64,000 nt of DNA from Candidatus Nitrosymbiomonas proteolyticus (GCA_017347465.1 AP021858.1:496001-560000), one strand, 5' to 3'; shown: positions 43,195 to 52,272, counted from the stretch's first letter. Numbers and translations: made by a program. The notes: generated by a model from the sequence alone, not told the origin.

Positions 43195-45012
43195 CTACTC
43201 GGTCGTCAAGACCGCTTTCTTCCACCCGCGCACGGAGTTCATGGCGGCCCACTCTTCGACCCGTCCCAGGTCGCCGAGGGTCAGAATCCGCGTGGAGAGC
43301 TTGCCCGCCCGGATCAACTCCGCCCGAAAAACGCCCTCCAAGAGGCCGCACTCGACCGGAGGCGTGTACCAATCACCCTCGAAACGGTAGGCGATGTTGG
43401 CGCGTGACGTCTCCGTAACTTCGCCGCGCACGTTGACCCGGAGGACATCATCCGCGTCGGGGTGGCGGGCGAGCGCTTCTTGCCACTCTTCTCGAATCGT
43501 GGTCTTGTGGTAGTGGAAGGCCTGCCCAGGGTCGATCGGCGTTGCGTCAAGGGCAACGCGAAGTGGCCTCTCGGGCCAAGGGACGAGGGCTTCGGCCTCG
43601 ATGTTGATTCCTCCTCGCGAGTCGAGGATCAGCCGAACTCTCCGGGGCGAAACGTCCCATCCGAGCGCCGACTCCAGGAGCTTTCGTCGCGCCGCGCTCG
43701 GGTCGAAGGGAAACGTCCAATACTCGGCGGATTGGCTCAGCCGCAAAAGGTGGGCGTCGAGAAGCCAGTAGCCGATCTCCTCGTCGGCGGCGTCGGGAAC
43801 CGAAGCCGGTGGCCTGCCCCACAAAAGTGTCTCGAAGAGGTCGAACGGGGGCAGCGCAGACTCCGCAATGAGAGCCTTCATCCGGCACTCGTCGAACTCA
43901 AGTTCGGGGTCGGAGTCCGAGATGATGCCCGACCCCACGGAATAGGTCGTGAGCCCCGAATCGAAGTCGGTAAGGGCCGTCCGGATGGCGACGCTGAACT
44001 GCGCACTCCTCCCCGGAAGCACGCAGCCAATCGCGCCGCAATAGACTCCCCGAGGGGCGCCTTCCAACTCCCGAATCAGCTGCGTGGCCCGGACCTTCGG
44101 CGCGCCGGTAACCGATGCGGGCGGAAATGTCGCGGCGAGAATCCTCTCCAGGCTGGCGTCGGTCTCTGCCCGGACCGTCGAGGTCATCTGCAACACGGTG
44201 GGATGACGCTCGACCTCAAAAATCGGATCGACGCGAACCGTGCCCGTGCGGGCTACTCGCCCCAGGTCGTTCCTCACCATATCGACGATCATGCGGTTCT
44301 CGGCCCGGTCCTTTTCGGAGCGTGCCAACGCCCTCATCTGCTGCACGTCCTGCGCATAGGTCAACCCTCGCCTCGCGGTTCCTTTCATCGGCTTGGAGAC
44401 CACCTCATCGCCCGAAATCGAGAGGAAGAGCTCGGGCGATAGGCTCGTCACGGCGAACCTGGGAGTCTGAAGGAACGCAGCGTATCGGAGGGCGGCAGGC
44501 GAGTTCGCGGCCTGAAAGAGCAGAAACGGGTCGAAGGCGAGTTCGCTCGCAAGCTGAAACGTAAAATTGACCTGATACGCATCGCCGTCGTGCAGGTAGT
44601 CCTTGATCCGCCGGAGAGACTCGAGGTACGCGGACCTTTCGATGCCCTCTCGCCACAAAACGGCCGGAAGCGGCGCGAAGCTGGCGGGAGACTCAGACTC
44701 AGCCAATTGGTCGTAGATGGCGAACCACAAGAGCGGAAGCCCGGAAAGGGGGGAGTGCGATTCGATCGAGGGATCGAACGCCGGACCTGCTTCGTACGAG
44801 AGGAAACCTACGGCGCACGCGCCTCGATGGGTGAGCCGCTCGATCTCTCGCAGGGCAGAGGGCACTTCGCCTGGCTCGAAACACTCGATGAGGGCGCGGG
44901 GGGATTCCCCTTGCAGCCATCGACCGCCTGCATCGTCATGAATTCGGAGGAGGGCGAACCCTGGGGATTTGAGGGGGCGGCGAATGGGCTGGAGCGGGTT
45001 CGAACGGATCAA
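43195..45012 (-). CDS. pabBC: fused aminodeoxychorismate synthase I and aminodeoxychorismate lyase
   Basis: The 605-residue fusion has PabB first (about 1-370): 'DAYQVNFTFQL', 'SLSPELFLSISGDEVVSKPMKGTARRG', 'ENRMIVDMVRNDLGRVARTGTV', 'FPPASVTGAPKVRATQLIRELE', 'RGVYCGAIGCV', 'YSVGSGIISDSDPELEFDECRMKA'. The PabC-like class IV aminotransferase follows (about 380-605): 'FDLFETLLWGRP', the PLP lysine in 'QAFHYHKTTIREEWQEAL' and 'VNVRGEVTETSRANIAYRF' with 'PPVECGLLEGVFRAELI'. Together with a PabA glutaminase it makes p-aminobenzoate from chorismate for folate. It lies 39 bp downstream of dnaE2 and may be read from the same transcript. Confidence 0.94.
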   Translation of the reverse strand: MIRSNPLQPIRRPLKSPGFALLRIHDDAGGRWLQGESPRALIECFEPGEVPSALREIERLTHRGACAVGFLSYEAGPAFDPSIESHSPLSGLPLLWFAIYDQLAESESPASFAPLPAVLWREGIERSAYLESLRRIKDYLHDGDAYQVNFTFQLASELAFDPFLLFQAANSPAALRYAAFLQTPRFAVTSLSPELFLSISGDEVVSKPMKGTARRGLTYAQDVQQMRALARSEKDRAENRMIVDMVRNDLGRVARTGTVRVDPIFEVERHPTVLQMTSTVRAETDASLERILAATFPPASVTGAPKVRATQLIRELEGAPRGVYCGAIGCVLPGRSAQFSVAIRTALTDFDSGLTTYSVGSGIISDSDPELEFDECRMKALIAESALPPFDLFETLLWGRPPASVPDAADEEIGYWLLDAHLLRLSQSAEYWTFPFDPSAARRKLLESALGWDVSPRRVRLILDSRGGINIEAEALVPWPERPLRVALDATPIDPGQAFHYHKTTIREEWQEALARHPDADDVLRVNVRGEVTETSRANIAYRFEGDWYTPPVECGLLEGVFRAELIRAGKLSTRILTLGDLGRVEEWAAMNSVRGWKKAVLTTE

Positions 45013-45051
45013 GTCCGGATGAATTATCGCACAGGCTTCGGGGCCGCTGGG

Positions 45052-48000
45052 CTACCCGACGAGGAAGTCGGCGGTCTTGTGGGGGAGCGAGGCCGCGTTG
45101 CTGGCCAGTTCGACGAGTCGCGGGGCATAAGCAAACACCCGCTCCGCAAGAAACGCCGTATGCCCATCTCGGTCTTGGGCTCGGCCGACCACCGTCACAT
45201 AAGGCGAACAGACGATCGCGTGCCCATATTTCCGGTACACCGCGTCGAAGCACGTCACGTTCAGTAGCCCGGTCTCGTCTTCCAGGTCAAAAAACACGAC
45301 GCACTTGCCGCTTGGAGTCGGAGGAAATCGAAGGCGGATCGGGTTCCCGACGACGAAAGCCTTCACCCCTTGAGGGAGCCTTCGCGCGTCCGCGGCCGTA
45401 AGCCCCCCTCTCTCTCGGATTCTCTCTCGCTCGAAGGACAGCAGGTGGCTCTCGACGTCGAGATCGAGAAGGGCGCGTTCGTGGAGAGCCTTCTCAGCCG
45501 CGTTGAAGTCCGCGATCCCGTCGGGAATTTCGGGTTCCGGGACGCCGAGGTCGAGCCCTCCGTGCTCCTTTCTGGCATGGGCGAAGTCGAGCGCGCGCGG
45601 GATCGCCCAAAGCATCGCCCGCCGATTGGGGTGAAGGGCGTCCAACGCGCCGCAAAGCAGGAGAGCTTCGAGTTCGTCTCGTTCGGGCCGCGTCCTCGCA
45701 ACGAACTCGAAGAAGGAGGACGCTGCCTGCCCCCCGCTGACTCTTCGGGCAACGGTCTGGGGCGCGGGGTCGCTCGCACTGCACGCCAGTTCACCAGCGC
45801 CTAGCTGGGGCTCACCGGACGAAAAATTCGCGGCGTTTCGGACGGCTTCTGCGGGAGAAGTCGCAAGGTCATCGCCCCAAGGTTTGGCATCGAGGATTCT
45901 CCTGCATGTGTCTTTCGAGAGGCCCTTGATCTGCATCAGCCCGACTCGAATCGCGCTACGGGGAACCAGAAGTTGGGGGTCGGTGCGGGATCGAAAATCC
46001 TCGACGGAAAAGGTCTCGCAACTCCTCTGGACGCAGGGCGACAAGATCGCCACGCCCCGCGCGCGAGCTTCATTGACGAGGGTATGCGGGCCGTAATAGC
46101 CTGCGGGCTGGGCCGTAAGAAGCGCAGCGAAGTACTCGGCTGGATAGTTCTGCTGGCAGTAGATCGAGCGGATCGAAATCTCCGCGAAAGCGAGCGCATG
46201 CCCTTGCGCGAAGCCGTACCCCTTGAAGCCCGCGACGTACTCATACACCTGCTCCGCGACCCCTTCTGAAAAGCCCTGTTCCTGGATTCTCTTCAGTATC
46301 TGTTCTTTGATCTGAGCGCCGTAATCCTCGCGCCTGCGCTTGTGGATCGACTCCCGCATCTCCTCAGCCTCGCCGGAGGTGAACCCGCAAAAGGTCTGCA
46401 AGAGTTGATCGACCTGCTCCTGAAACACGATGATCCCGTAGGTGAGCCCCAATATCCTCTCGAACTCGGGGTGCGAGAAGGTGTAGGGTTTCCCCCTTCG
46501 CCGAGCGATGAGTTCGTTGATCTTGACCGCGCCGCCCACTCCAGGCCGGATGCCCGCCTGCACAAGGCTCGCATCGTGCAGGTTATCCGTGCGCAGCCGG
46601 ACATGAGCCTGCCTCATCGCGGGGGAAGCGGACTGAGGGATGCCGATCAACTCCCCCGACCTCATCGCCCGGTAGGTTTCAGAGTCGTCGAGGGCGATCG
46701 ACTCGACGTTGAACTCGGAATCGGAAACCCGAATTCGCTCCTGAGTGCCTGAAAGAACGTCTTGCCCCCGAAGGCAAAGGATGTCGAACTTATCGAAGAA
46801 GTACTTTGCGCTCCTCTTGTCCCATTGAATGATCCGAAAACCGGCCTCTTCCCCTTCGAAGAGTTTGGAAGGCGTCGGGAGCGGGAACTCGTCCGGAAGC
46901 CCGGCCCCTTCCCGCTCGAACGAGGGGATTCTTTCCCGCACGAAGGGGGACGCCGACTCCATGACCGGGACCGTCTCCGCAAGAGGGGAACTCGAAATCA
47001 CGAGCCCGGACGAATGCGCCCGGATGTTGCGAGGGACATCCATCAACCTCTCCGCGAGATCGAGCACCCACCGGAAGCGCTCCTTGGGAATCGCCGAGCC
47101 CGCCAGTTCGGGTCGCTTTTCGAGCGCGGCCTCCAGGTGGTGGGGCGAGATGCCCCCATGAATCCTCTTGGCCAAGAACCCGATCATCTCTTGCGGGAGA
47201 CCGAGGGCCTTGCCCACGTCCCGCACGATTCCGCGCGTGCAATAAGCGCCGATCGCAGAAATCCCGGCGACCCTGTCCGCGCCATAGGTTCGGGTCAGGT
47301 AAGCCCGCACCGCATCGCGTTGAGAAGCTTCGAAGTCGATATCGATATCGGGCCTCTTGCTGCCGTCTTCGGGAAGGAACCGGTCGAAATGGAGATTGTG
47401 TTCGTAGGCGTCGATCCTCGAAAGCCCCAAAACGAAGGCCGTCACGGAATCGACGACCGAGCCGCGTCCGCTGAAGAGGATGTTGTGGTCGCTCGCCCAC
47501 CTGCACGCATCCCAAATCGTCAGGAAGTGGTCGGCGAAGTTCAACTGGCAGATTCGATCGAGCTCGTGGTCGAGCCTTCGCTGAAATCCCGACGTCAACC
47601 GCTTTCTTCGCAGGGCAGCGCCGGCATAGGCGACTTCGCGGAGGGCCTGAGGGGGGTCAGGGAACCTCGAAGGCAGGCGGGTCCTGCTCGGCAACACCTC
47701 CGAATCGCATCGCTCGACGACCCGAAGAGTGTTTTCGAGTAGGTCCACCCGGTCGGCGAACAACTCGCTCATTTCCGCCGAGGAACGAAGGTACCTCTCC
47801 GCGTTCAGCGACCTTTCGGGCCAGGGCGGCGCGAAGGGCTGGCTGGGGTGGCGGAGGAGCTTTCGTCCGATCAATTCCTCGACCGTGCAGAGGGTTTGGG
47901 AACAAACGAGCACGTCTTGAGCGGGAAAGTGCTCCGGCCGCGCATGGGTGACGACTCCTCCAGCTACCGGCACGACCTGCATCGACTCCGCCAGGTGCAG

Positions 48001-48918
48001 GAGGTCTTCGTTGCAGGTTCTTTGCCAAGGGAGGAAGCTGCGCTCGATCTCGACGAACACGTTGTCCCGCCCGTAGAGGTCGATCAGCCTCGCAAGCTCC
48101 CTTCGCGCGTCGTCGTAGCGCTTTTGGATCACCAACCGGTCGACCGGCCCCCCATCCCCTCCGGTCAGGCAGACCAGCCCCCGCGCGTGTCGGGCGAGCC
48201 GATCATAGGTACAAAGGGGGTACTGGCGAGGCTCATTCAAATGGCATTCGGTGAGGAGCTGGGAGAGGCTGCCGTACCCTTCCTTGCTGCGAGCGAGGAG
48301 GACGTACTTCCCTCCACAGGGCATCTCGACGCTCGCCCCGACGAGGGGTTGGACTCCTAACGCTTTACACCTCTTCGCAAACTCCACCGCGCCGACCAGC
48401 GAAAAGGGGTCCGCCAGAGCTGCGGCGCGCATTCCCCCAGCTGCGAGCAAGCTGGGAATCTCCTCAGCGAGCATCGTGCTCCGCCCGAACGCGTACCCGG
48501 AGTATAGGTGCAGGGGCGCATAGTCGGCCACGCGTCGTTTCTGGGCACCGGCTTCGCGTAGCGGGGATGAGGAACGACGGCTTTCCGCAGGGTTCTCGCC
48601 CGACCAGGAGCGGAAGTAATTCTCATCGCTGGACCAATCGGGCTCCTTCACCAACCCGAGCGCGCGACTTACCTTCTCGTCGCGAACTTTTCGTACCCGG
48701 AGGTTCCATTCGTTGCGGTGATCCTCCTCGTAGGCGGGGGCGTTGCCGGGGTTCGTCGACACGGGCGAGTCGAGCTCCCGGATCGCCTCACGGCGAATCC
48801 CTCGCGGGTCCAAAAAGCGCACGACCTCACGCGCGGGCGCGCCCATCCACCATTCTCCGGCCTCTCGCCATCGGGCAAGGACTCGGCGCTGAACCTGGGC
48901 ATTGTCCGCGTCCGCCAT
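45052..48918 (-). CDS. dnaE2: error-prone DNA polymerase III alpha subunit, DnaE2 type
   Basis: The 1288-residue protein is a C-family polymerase. The palm has 'GRGSVVDSVTAFVLGLSRIDAYEHNLHFDRFLPEDGSKRPDIDIDFEASQRDAV' in segments, with catalytic D524/D526/D528 in PDIDIDF. Finger motifs ('VIFQEQVDQLLQTFCGFTSGEAEEMRESI'), the tandem HhH region and a C-terminal OB fold follow. The PHP domain (from about residue 134) is degenerate: HLYSGYA replaces HxHxxYS and ADPFSL replaces TDHGNL, so metal binding is probably lost. A 130-residue N-terminal extension contains 'ARWREAGEWWMGAPAREVVRF', which resembles the DUF6504 module found beside imuB in actinobacteria (inference). imuB lies 3 bp upstream; together they form a translesion mutasome. 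Confidence 0.93.
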   Translation of the reverse strand: MADADNAQVQRRVLARWREAGEWWMGAPAREVVRFLDPRGIRREAIRELDSPVSTNPGNAPAYEEDHRNEWNLRVRKVRDEKVSRALGLVKEPDWSSDENYFRSWSGENPAESRRSSSPLREAGAQKRRVADYAPLHLYSGYAFGRSTMLAEEIPSLLAAGGMRAAALADPFSLVGAVEFAKRCKALGVQPLVGASVEMPCGGKYVLLARSKEGYGSLSQLLTECHLNEPRQYPLCTYDRLARHARGLVCLTGGDGGPVDRLVIQKRYDDARRELARLIDLYGRDNVFVEIERSFLPWQRTCNEDLLHLAESMQVVPVAGGVVTHARPEHFPAQDVLVCSQTLCTVEELIGRKLLRHPSQPFAPPWPERSLNAERYLRSSAEMSELFADRVDLLENTLRVVERCDSEVLPSRTRLPSRFPDPPQALREVAYAGAALRRKRLTSGFQRRLDHELDRICQLNFADHFLTIWDACRWASDHNILFSGRGSVVDSVTAFVLGLSRIDAYEHNLHFDRFLPEDGSKRPDIDIDFEASQRDAVRAYLTRTYGADRVAGISAIGAYCTRGIVRDVGKALGLPQEMIGFLAKRIHGGISPHHLEAALEKRPELAGSAIPKERFRWVLDLAERLMDVPRNIRAHSSGLVISSSPLAETVPVMESASPFVRERIPSFEREGAGLPDEFPLPTPSKLFEGEEAGFRIIQWDKRSAKYFFDKFDILCLRGQDVLSGTQERIRVSDSEFNVESIALDDSETYRAMRSGELIGIPQSASPAMRQAHVRLRTDNLHDASLVQAGIRPGVGGAVKINELIARRRGKPYTFSHPEFERILGLTYGIIVFQEQVDQLLQTFCGFTSGEAEEMRESIHKRRREDYGAQIKEQILKRIQEQGFSEGVAEQVYEYVAGFKGYGFAQGHALAFAEISIRSIYCQQNYPAEYFAALLTAQPAGYYGPHTLVNEARARGVAILSPCVQRSCETFSVEDFRSRTDPQLLVPRSAIRVGLMQIKGLSKDTCRRILDAKPWGDDLATSPAEAVRNAANFSSGEPQLGAGELACSASDPAPQTVARRVSGGQAASSFFEFVARTRPERDELEALLLCGALDALHPNRRAMLWAIPRALDFAHARKEHGGLDLGVPEPEIPDGIADFNAAEKALHERALLDLDVESHLLSFERERIRERGGLTAADARRLPQGVKAFVVGNPIRLRFPPTPSGKCVVFFDLEDETGLLNVTCFDAVYRKYGHAIVCSPYVTVVGRAQDRDGHTAFLAERVFAYAPRLVELASNAASLPHKTADFLVG

Positions 48919-48921
48919 CGC

Positions 48922-50124
48922 TCAATTCCATCCAGTGGCGTCTCTCCAGAGCTTCAGGAGTTTGACTCGTCGTGGGAACGAGAGGTCGGAGGCATGAACG
49001 ACCGACTTCGCGCCGTATTGCTCTCGAATCGTATGAAGAGCCGGTTCGACCTCCCTCCTTTCCGAGGGGATAGAAAGGTATCGAAAGTCCGACTGAGTTC
49101 GCCGGGCGGGCTGTAGTGCGGGAAGGCGCGCGGACATCGCGACGATGGGAGCTTGAGGGCGCTCCCTGAGAATCGCCTGCAAGGCGCATTCCACCGACCT
49201 GGCGTCTCGAAGCGGCTTAGCGAAACTCCGTTTGCGAACCTCAGGCGCGCCTGATTCAACCTCGATGCGAAGGTTCAGTCGTTGACCCTGCTGCTCGGAG
49301 TCTGTGAGCTTTCGCCCCAACTCCTCGGCGAGATCGCGGACCGCGTCTAGCAGTCCCCCTTCCGCTTCGACGGGAGAATCGAACGAGACCCTGGCGAACA
49401 CGGAACGAGGAGGATAAAGGGCGCGAACGGGCGCGCTCCCCTTGCCAAGCGCGCAGAGTCGGATGAGAGGGGCTTCCTCGCCGAATTGCTCCCGAAGCAC
49501 CTCCTGGGGGAGATCGGCAACCTGTCCCGCCGTCCGATAGCCGAGGAACCGAAGCCGTTCTCGCGTGGAGGGCGCCAGAGGAGTGAGCAGGCTCAAGGGA
49601 AGAGAGGCCACGAAATCCCTCGGCGCAAGCGTGGCGGTCTTGCACTCTTCGACCCACTCCGCGGAGCCAAAACGGTGGCCCGCGACCTCGCACACCACCC
49701 GCGACAGCCACTTCGCCGAACTCATTCCCCCGCGAAACGCCATCGAAGTCCGGTCGTGCAGCGCAAGCCGCAGTTCCCGAGCCGTCAGATAGGGGTCGGG
49801 CTGAGCCGACAGATCGAGATACGCCCGGTCATCCGATTCGGGCTCGATGACATCGGCGAACTCGGCGCAAACGTCGAGCCAAGCCTCCTTATAGGGGCGC
49901 AAGGCCTCTTCGGAACGTTCGACGATCGCGCAGTCCTTCACCAGGGTGCGCGCTTCGGCTATCCTCATTCCAAGCCGCACCCCGCGAGCGAGAGCCTCGG
50001 GGGAGGCGTCGAGCACCCTTTTTGCCTCCTCGACGACGAAGGGCGCTCCGCGCAAGGCCGAGTGAATCTCGGTGAACACAAACGAGTAGAAATGAAGTGC
50101 GCTAAGGTGCAATATATAGTGCAT
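48922..50124 (-). CDS. imuB: ImuB, catalytically dead Y-family polymerase-like protein
   Basis: The 400-residue protein follows the Y-family fold ('ASPEALARGVRLGMRIAEARTL', 'DDRAYLDLSAQPDPY', 'GMSSAKWLSRVVCEVAGHRFG', 'LPLSLLTPLAPSTRERLRFLGYRTAGQVADLP'). Polymerase residues are missing: the first acidic motif reads 'ILHLSALHFYSFV' with no Asp, and the DE pair of the palm is DR. This is the ImuB pattern: a hub linking DnaE2 to the beta clamp. imuA/imuA' is not adjacent; the upstream neighbour is a divergent 3-methyladenine glycosylase. A TATAAT promoter ends 11 nt before the ATG. SOS control is likely by analogy, but no LexA box was recognised. Confidence 0.9.
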   Translation of the reverse strand: MHYILHLSALHFYSFVFTEIHSALRGAPFVVEEAKRVLDASPEALARGVRLGMRIAEARTLVKDCAIVERSEEALRPYKEAWLDVCAEFADVIEPESDDRAYLDLSAQPDPYLTARELRLALHDRTSMAFRGGMSSAKWLSRVVCEVAGHRFGSAEWVEECKTATLAPRDFVASLPLSLLTPLAPSTRERLRFLGYRTAGQVADLPQEVLREQFGEEAPLIRLCALGKGSAPVRALYPPRSVFARVSFDSPVEAEGGLLDAVRDLAEELGRKLTDSEQQGQRLNLRIEVESGAPEVRKRSFAKPLRDARSVECALQAILRERPQAPIVAMSARLPALQPARRTQSDFRYLSIPSERREVEPALHTIREQYGAKSVVHASDLSFPRRVKLLKLWRDATGWN

Positions 50125-50135
50125 GCTTGTCTACC

Positions 50136-50163
50136 ATTATAGGGCATTTTTTCTTGAACACAA
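50136..50163 (-). promoter_or_regulatory. sigma-70 promoter of imuB-dnaE2
   Basis: On the minus strand TTGTGT (50163-50158), a 16-nt spacer and a perfect TATAAT (50141-50136) form the best promoter in the window. The start site would lie about 5 nt before the imuB ATG, so there is almost no leader. The element sits inside the presumed leader of the divergent glycosylase gene, so the two promoters may overlap. Confidence 0.65.
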
Positions 50164-50867
50164 CACCCTTTCGAAAAAACAATCCGAAAATCCACGCCCC
50201 ACCAGGCGGCCACGCGCTCGGCGCCTTCTGGAGCGACCTCCGCACGGTGCTTTCAGGCGACCCCTTCGACGCCGTGATCCCCCTTCTCAGTTGCGATCTC
50301 GCGCTGGGCGAGTGCCGCGTCCGGATCGTCGAAATCGAGTTGTATCGGGGCGCGAGCGACCCAGGCAGCCACGCCTACCGAGGCCAGACCCCTCGCAACG
50401 CCACAATGTTCGGTCCTCCCGGCAGGGCTTATGTGTACTTCACCTACGGCAACCACTGGATGCTGAACATCTCGGCCGCGCCAGAGGGCGTGCCGTCGGC
50501 CTTTCTCCTCCGAGCCGCGCAGCCCCTCGAAGGGATCGAGTCGATGCAAGCCCAGCGATCCAAGGCGAAGTCCCCCGCCGATCTGCTTTCGGGACCAGGC
50601 AAGCTCACTCAAGCCCTCGCCATCGACCGGGGATTCGACGGCGCGGACCTGCTCGATTTGTCATCGACCCTCAGAATCTTGCCCGGATCAGCCTGTTCAG
50701 AAGTCCTCTACGGCACGAGGATCGGCATTGCGAAAGGGAAGGGGGACCTTCACCCCTGGAGGTTCGTTCGGGCGGACCTCTCGGAGTGGCGATCGAGCCG
50801 CTCCGTCGTCCTCACACCGCTCCGGGATTGGCGCGATCCCCGTTCGCACCTTGGAGAAATGGGGTAG
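50154..50867 (+). CDS. 3-methyladenine DNA glycosylase (AAG/MPG type)
   Basis: The protein has AAG-family signatures: 'CRVRIVEIELYRGASDPGSHAYRGQTPRNATMFGPPGRAYVYFTYGNHWMLNI', with the catalytic Glu in the VEIELY strand, and 'LLSGPGKLTQALAIDRGFDG'. It removes alkylated and deaminated purines such as 3-methyladenine and hypoxanthine from DNA. The start is uncertain: TTG 50154 is used here, TTG 50127 and GTG 50247 are alternatives; no ATG or Shine-Dalgarno is present. It is divergent from imuB, linking base excision of alkylation damage with translesion synthesis. Its end runs into the terminator of the PEP-CTERM gene. Confidence 0.88.
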   Translation: MNTTPFRKNNPKIHAPPGGHALGAFWSDLRTVLSGDPFDAVIPLLSCDLALGECRVRIVEIELYRGASDPGSHAYRGQTPRNATMFGPPGRAYVYFTYGNHWMLNISAAPEGVPSAFLLRAAQPLEGIESMQAQRSKAKSPADLLSGPGKLTQALAIDRGFDGADLLDLSSTLRILPGSACSEVLYGTRIGIAKGKGDLHPWRFVRADLSEWRSSRSVVLTPLRDWRDPRSHLGEMG

Positions 50868-50869
50868 GC

Positions 50870-50904
50870 AAAAAACGAAGAAGGCCACCCTGGCGGCGGC
50901 CTTC
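50870..50904 (-). terminator. intrinsic terminator of the second PEP-CTERM gene
   Basis: On the minus strand GAAGGCC (50904-50898) pairs perfectly with GGCCTTC (50886-50880), followed by TTCG and TTTTTT (50875-50870). It is a strong terminator 23 nt after the stop; the stem may also stop glycosylase transcripts. Confidence 0.8.
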
Positions 50905-50927
50905 GAATCGCGAGTGGCTACGGGGAA

Positions 50928-51530
50928 TTATCGATTGCGCTTGCGCCGAGACGCAAGAGCGACAGCGCCCAATCCAAGGGCCATCAGGCTCCCAGGTTCG
51001 GGAACGATCGAAATGGTCTGCTGAACCAAACCGACGGACGCAAGGTCGAACGCCTGCGAATCGACGGCGGAGAGCGTGAAGGTCTTTTTCACACGAATCT
51101 TGTCGGAACCGTAGTCGAAAAGGATCGTGTGGGAGTAAGGAAGCTGCGAGTTCTCATCGAGCACGGCATTGTGCGAACCGATGACCGTGGGGTTCTGGGG
51201 ATCCGCCAGGTCCTCGATAACCTCGTTCAGGAAGATGGTCCCGCTCCCCGAAAGCGCTCCGAGCACGTTGAGGACCAAGAGGTCGCTCACCATCATCGCA
51301 GGAGCAGCCGCATCGTACGTGATGAGAATGCTCCCAACGCGATCGGGCAACGAATCTCCGACGCTCGCGTTCGGGAAGTAGAAGTCGATGTAGTTCGGGC
51401 CGGTCGCGTAACTCGCCCCCGACACGAGTGAGCCCACAATGCTCACGTTGGAAAAGATGATTTGAGCCTGGGCCGCCGATAGGGTCAATGCGCCCAAAGC
51501 CGCCAGACCGAACAGCCGAAATGATTTCAT
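50928..51530 (-). CDS. PEP-CTERM sorting domain protein
   Basis: The 200-residue protein from ATG 51530 has a signal peptide ('MKSFRLFGLAALGALTLSAAQA'), a beta-rich body ('SGASYATGPNYIDFYFPNASVGD', 'HTILFDYGSDKIRVKKTFTLS') and a C-terminal exosortase signal: VPEPGS, membrane helix 'LMALGLGAVALA', basic end 'SRRKRNR'. It is expected to be cleaved by exosortase and displayed outside the cell. A GGAGAGG Shine-Dalgarno lies about 11 nt before the ATG. The 260-bp region upstream (51531-51790) contains the hsp20 terminator but no further gene. Confidence 0.85.
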   Translation of the reverse strand: MKSFRLFGLAALGALTLSAAQAQIIFSNVSIVGSLVSGASYATGPNYIDFYFPNASVGDSLPDRVGSILITYDAAAPAMMVSDLLVLNVLGALSGSGTIFLNEVIEDLADPQNPTVIGSHNAVLDENSQLPYSHTILFDYGSDKIRVKKTFTLSAVDSQAFDLASVGLVQQTISIVPEPGSLMALGLGAVALASRRKRNR

Positions 51531-51729
51531 ACCAAGCATAACCTCTCCAAGAATCACCGACAAGAGGGGCAAGCGGCAAGCAAAGCGAATCCGCTAGGCA
51601 CCCTCGAACGAACGATGCACTTAGGATACACCATTTGGCTAACTCTCTCCCCGCAAAGTTGCTACCACGGAAGGCTGGTGCTTCGAAGGCCCTTCAAAAC
51701 TGGCGTTTTTGCGGGGCTCTATGCGTCAC

Positions 51730-51769
51730 AAAACGAAAAGAGGGCGCCGGAGCGACCCTCCGACGCCCT
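51730..51769 (-). terminator. intrinsic terminator of hsp20
   Basis: On the minus strand AGGGCG (51769-51764) and CGGAG pair with CTCCG and CGCCCT (51746-51741) with one mismatch and a 5-nt loop, followed by CTTTTCGTTTT. It is a strong stem with an adequate T-rich tail 21 nt after the stop. Confidence 0.75.
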
Positions 51770-51790
51770 ACCTGGACCGGAGAAGCCCCT

Positions 51791-52240
51791 TTAGGACTTG
51801 TTCCGTACGACGATCTTTCGGGTCTTCGGCTCCGGCTCTTGAGCCAAGGGCATAGACACGTATACGAAGCCCTTATCGAACTCGGCGTCGACCTGAGACA
51901 CGTCGACGCCCTCGGGCAAGACGAGCGATCTTGAGAACGCGCCGTAGGAATACTCTCGCCGGTAAACCCGCGCGCTTTCGGCGAGCTCCTCAGTCTTGGT
52001 CTCCCCGCGAATCGTAAGAACGCGGTCTTCGATCGAGACGTTGAGGTCCTCGGGAGCGATGCCCGGGACGGCGGCCTTGATGACCAGCTTGCCCTCGGTC
52101 TCAAACACATCGATCGGCAAAGCCGACATTCCGGCGCGCCCAGTTCGAGGGGTCGGCAAAGGGCCGAACATCCTGTCGAACCAGTCCGAAACTTCGGCCA
52201 GCCTTTCAAAGGGGTCGATTCGAATGAGTGAGTTGTTCAT
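51791..52240 (-). CDS. small heat-shock protein (Hsp20/alpha-crystallin)
   Basis: The 149-residue protein has a short N-terminal arm ('MNNSLIRIDPFERLAEVSDWFDRMFG'), an alpha-crystallin domain ('DVFETEGKLVIKAAVPGIAPEDLNVSIEDRVLTIRGE', 'YGAFSRSLVLPEGVDVSQVDAEFDKGFVYVSMPL') and the C-terminal I-x-V motif ('KTRKIVVRNKS'). It forms oligomers that hold unfolding proteins for ATP-dependent chaperones. An AGGAGG Shine-Dalgarno precedes the ATG. The 5' region carries a long inverted repeat (52273-52311) that may be an operator or a temperature-sensitive RNA structure. No CIRCE element is present. Confidence 0.93.
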   Translation of the reverse strand: MNNSLIRIDPFERLAEVSDWFDRMFGPLPTPRTGRAGMSALPIDVFETEGKLVIKAAVPGIAPEDLNVSIEDRVLTIRGETKTEELAESARVYRREYSYGAFSRSLVLPEGVDVSQVDAEFDKGFVYVSMPLAQEPEPKTRKIVVRNKS

Positions 52241-52272
52241 AGTGTTCCTCCTTGATGTTTCGATTCTGCCGA

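Noticed and set aside
50123-51079. 318-codon Arg-rich + strand frame around the glycosylase gene
   Set aside because: It is a shadow in another frame of the glycosylase and antisense to the PEP-CTERM gene.
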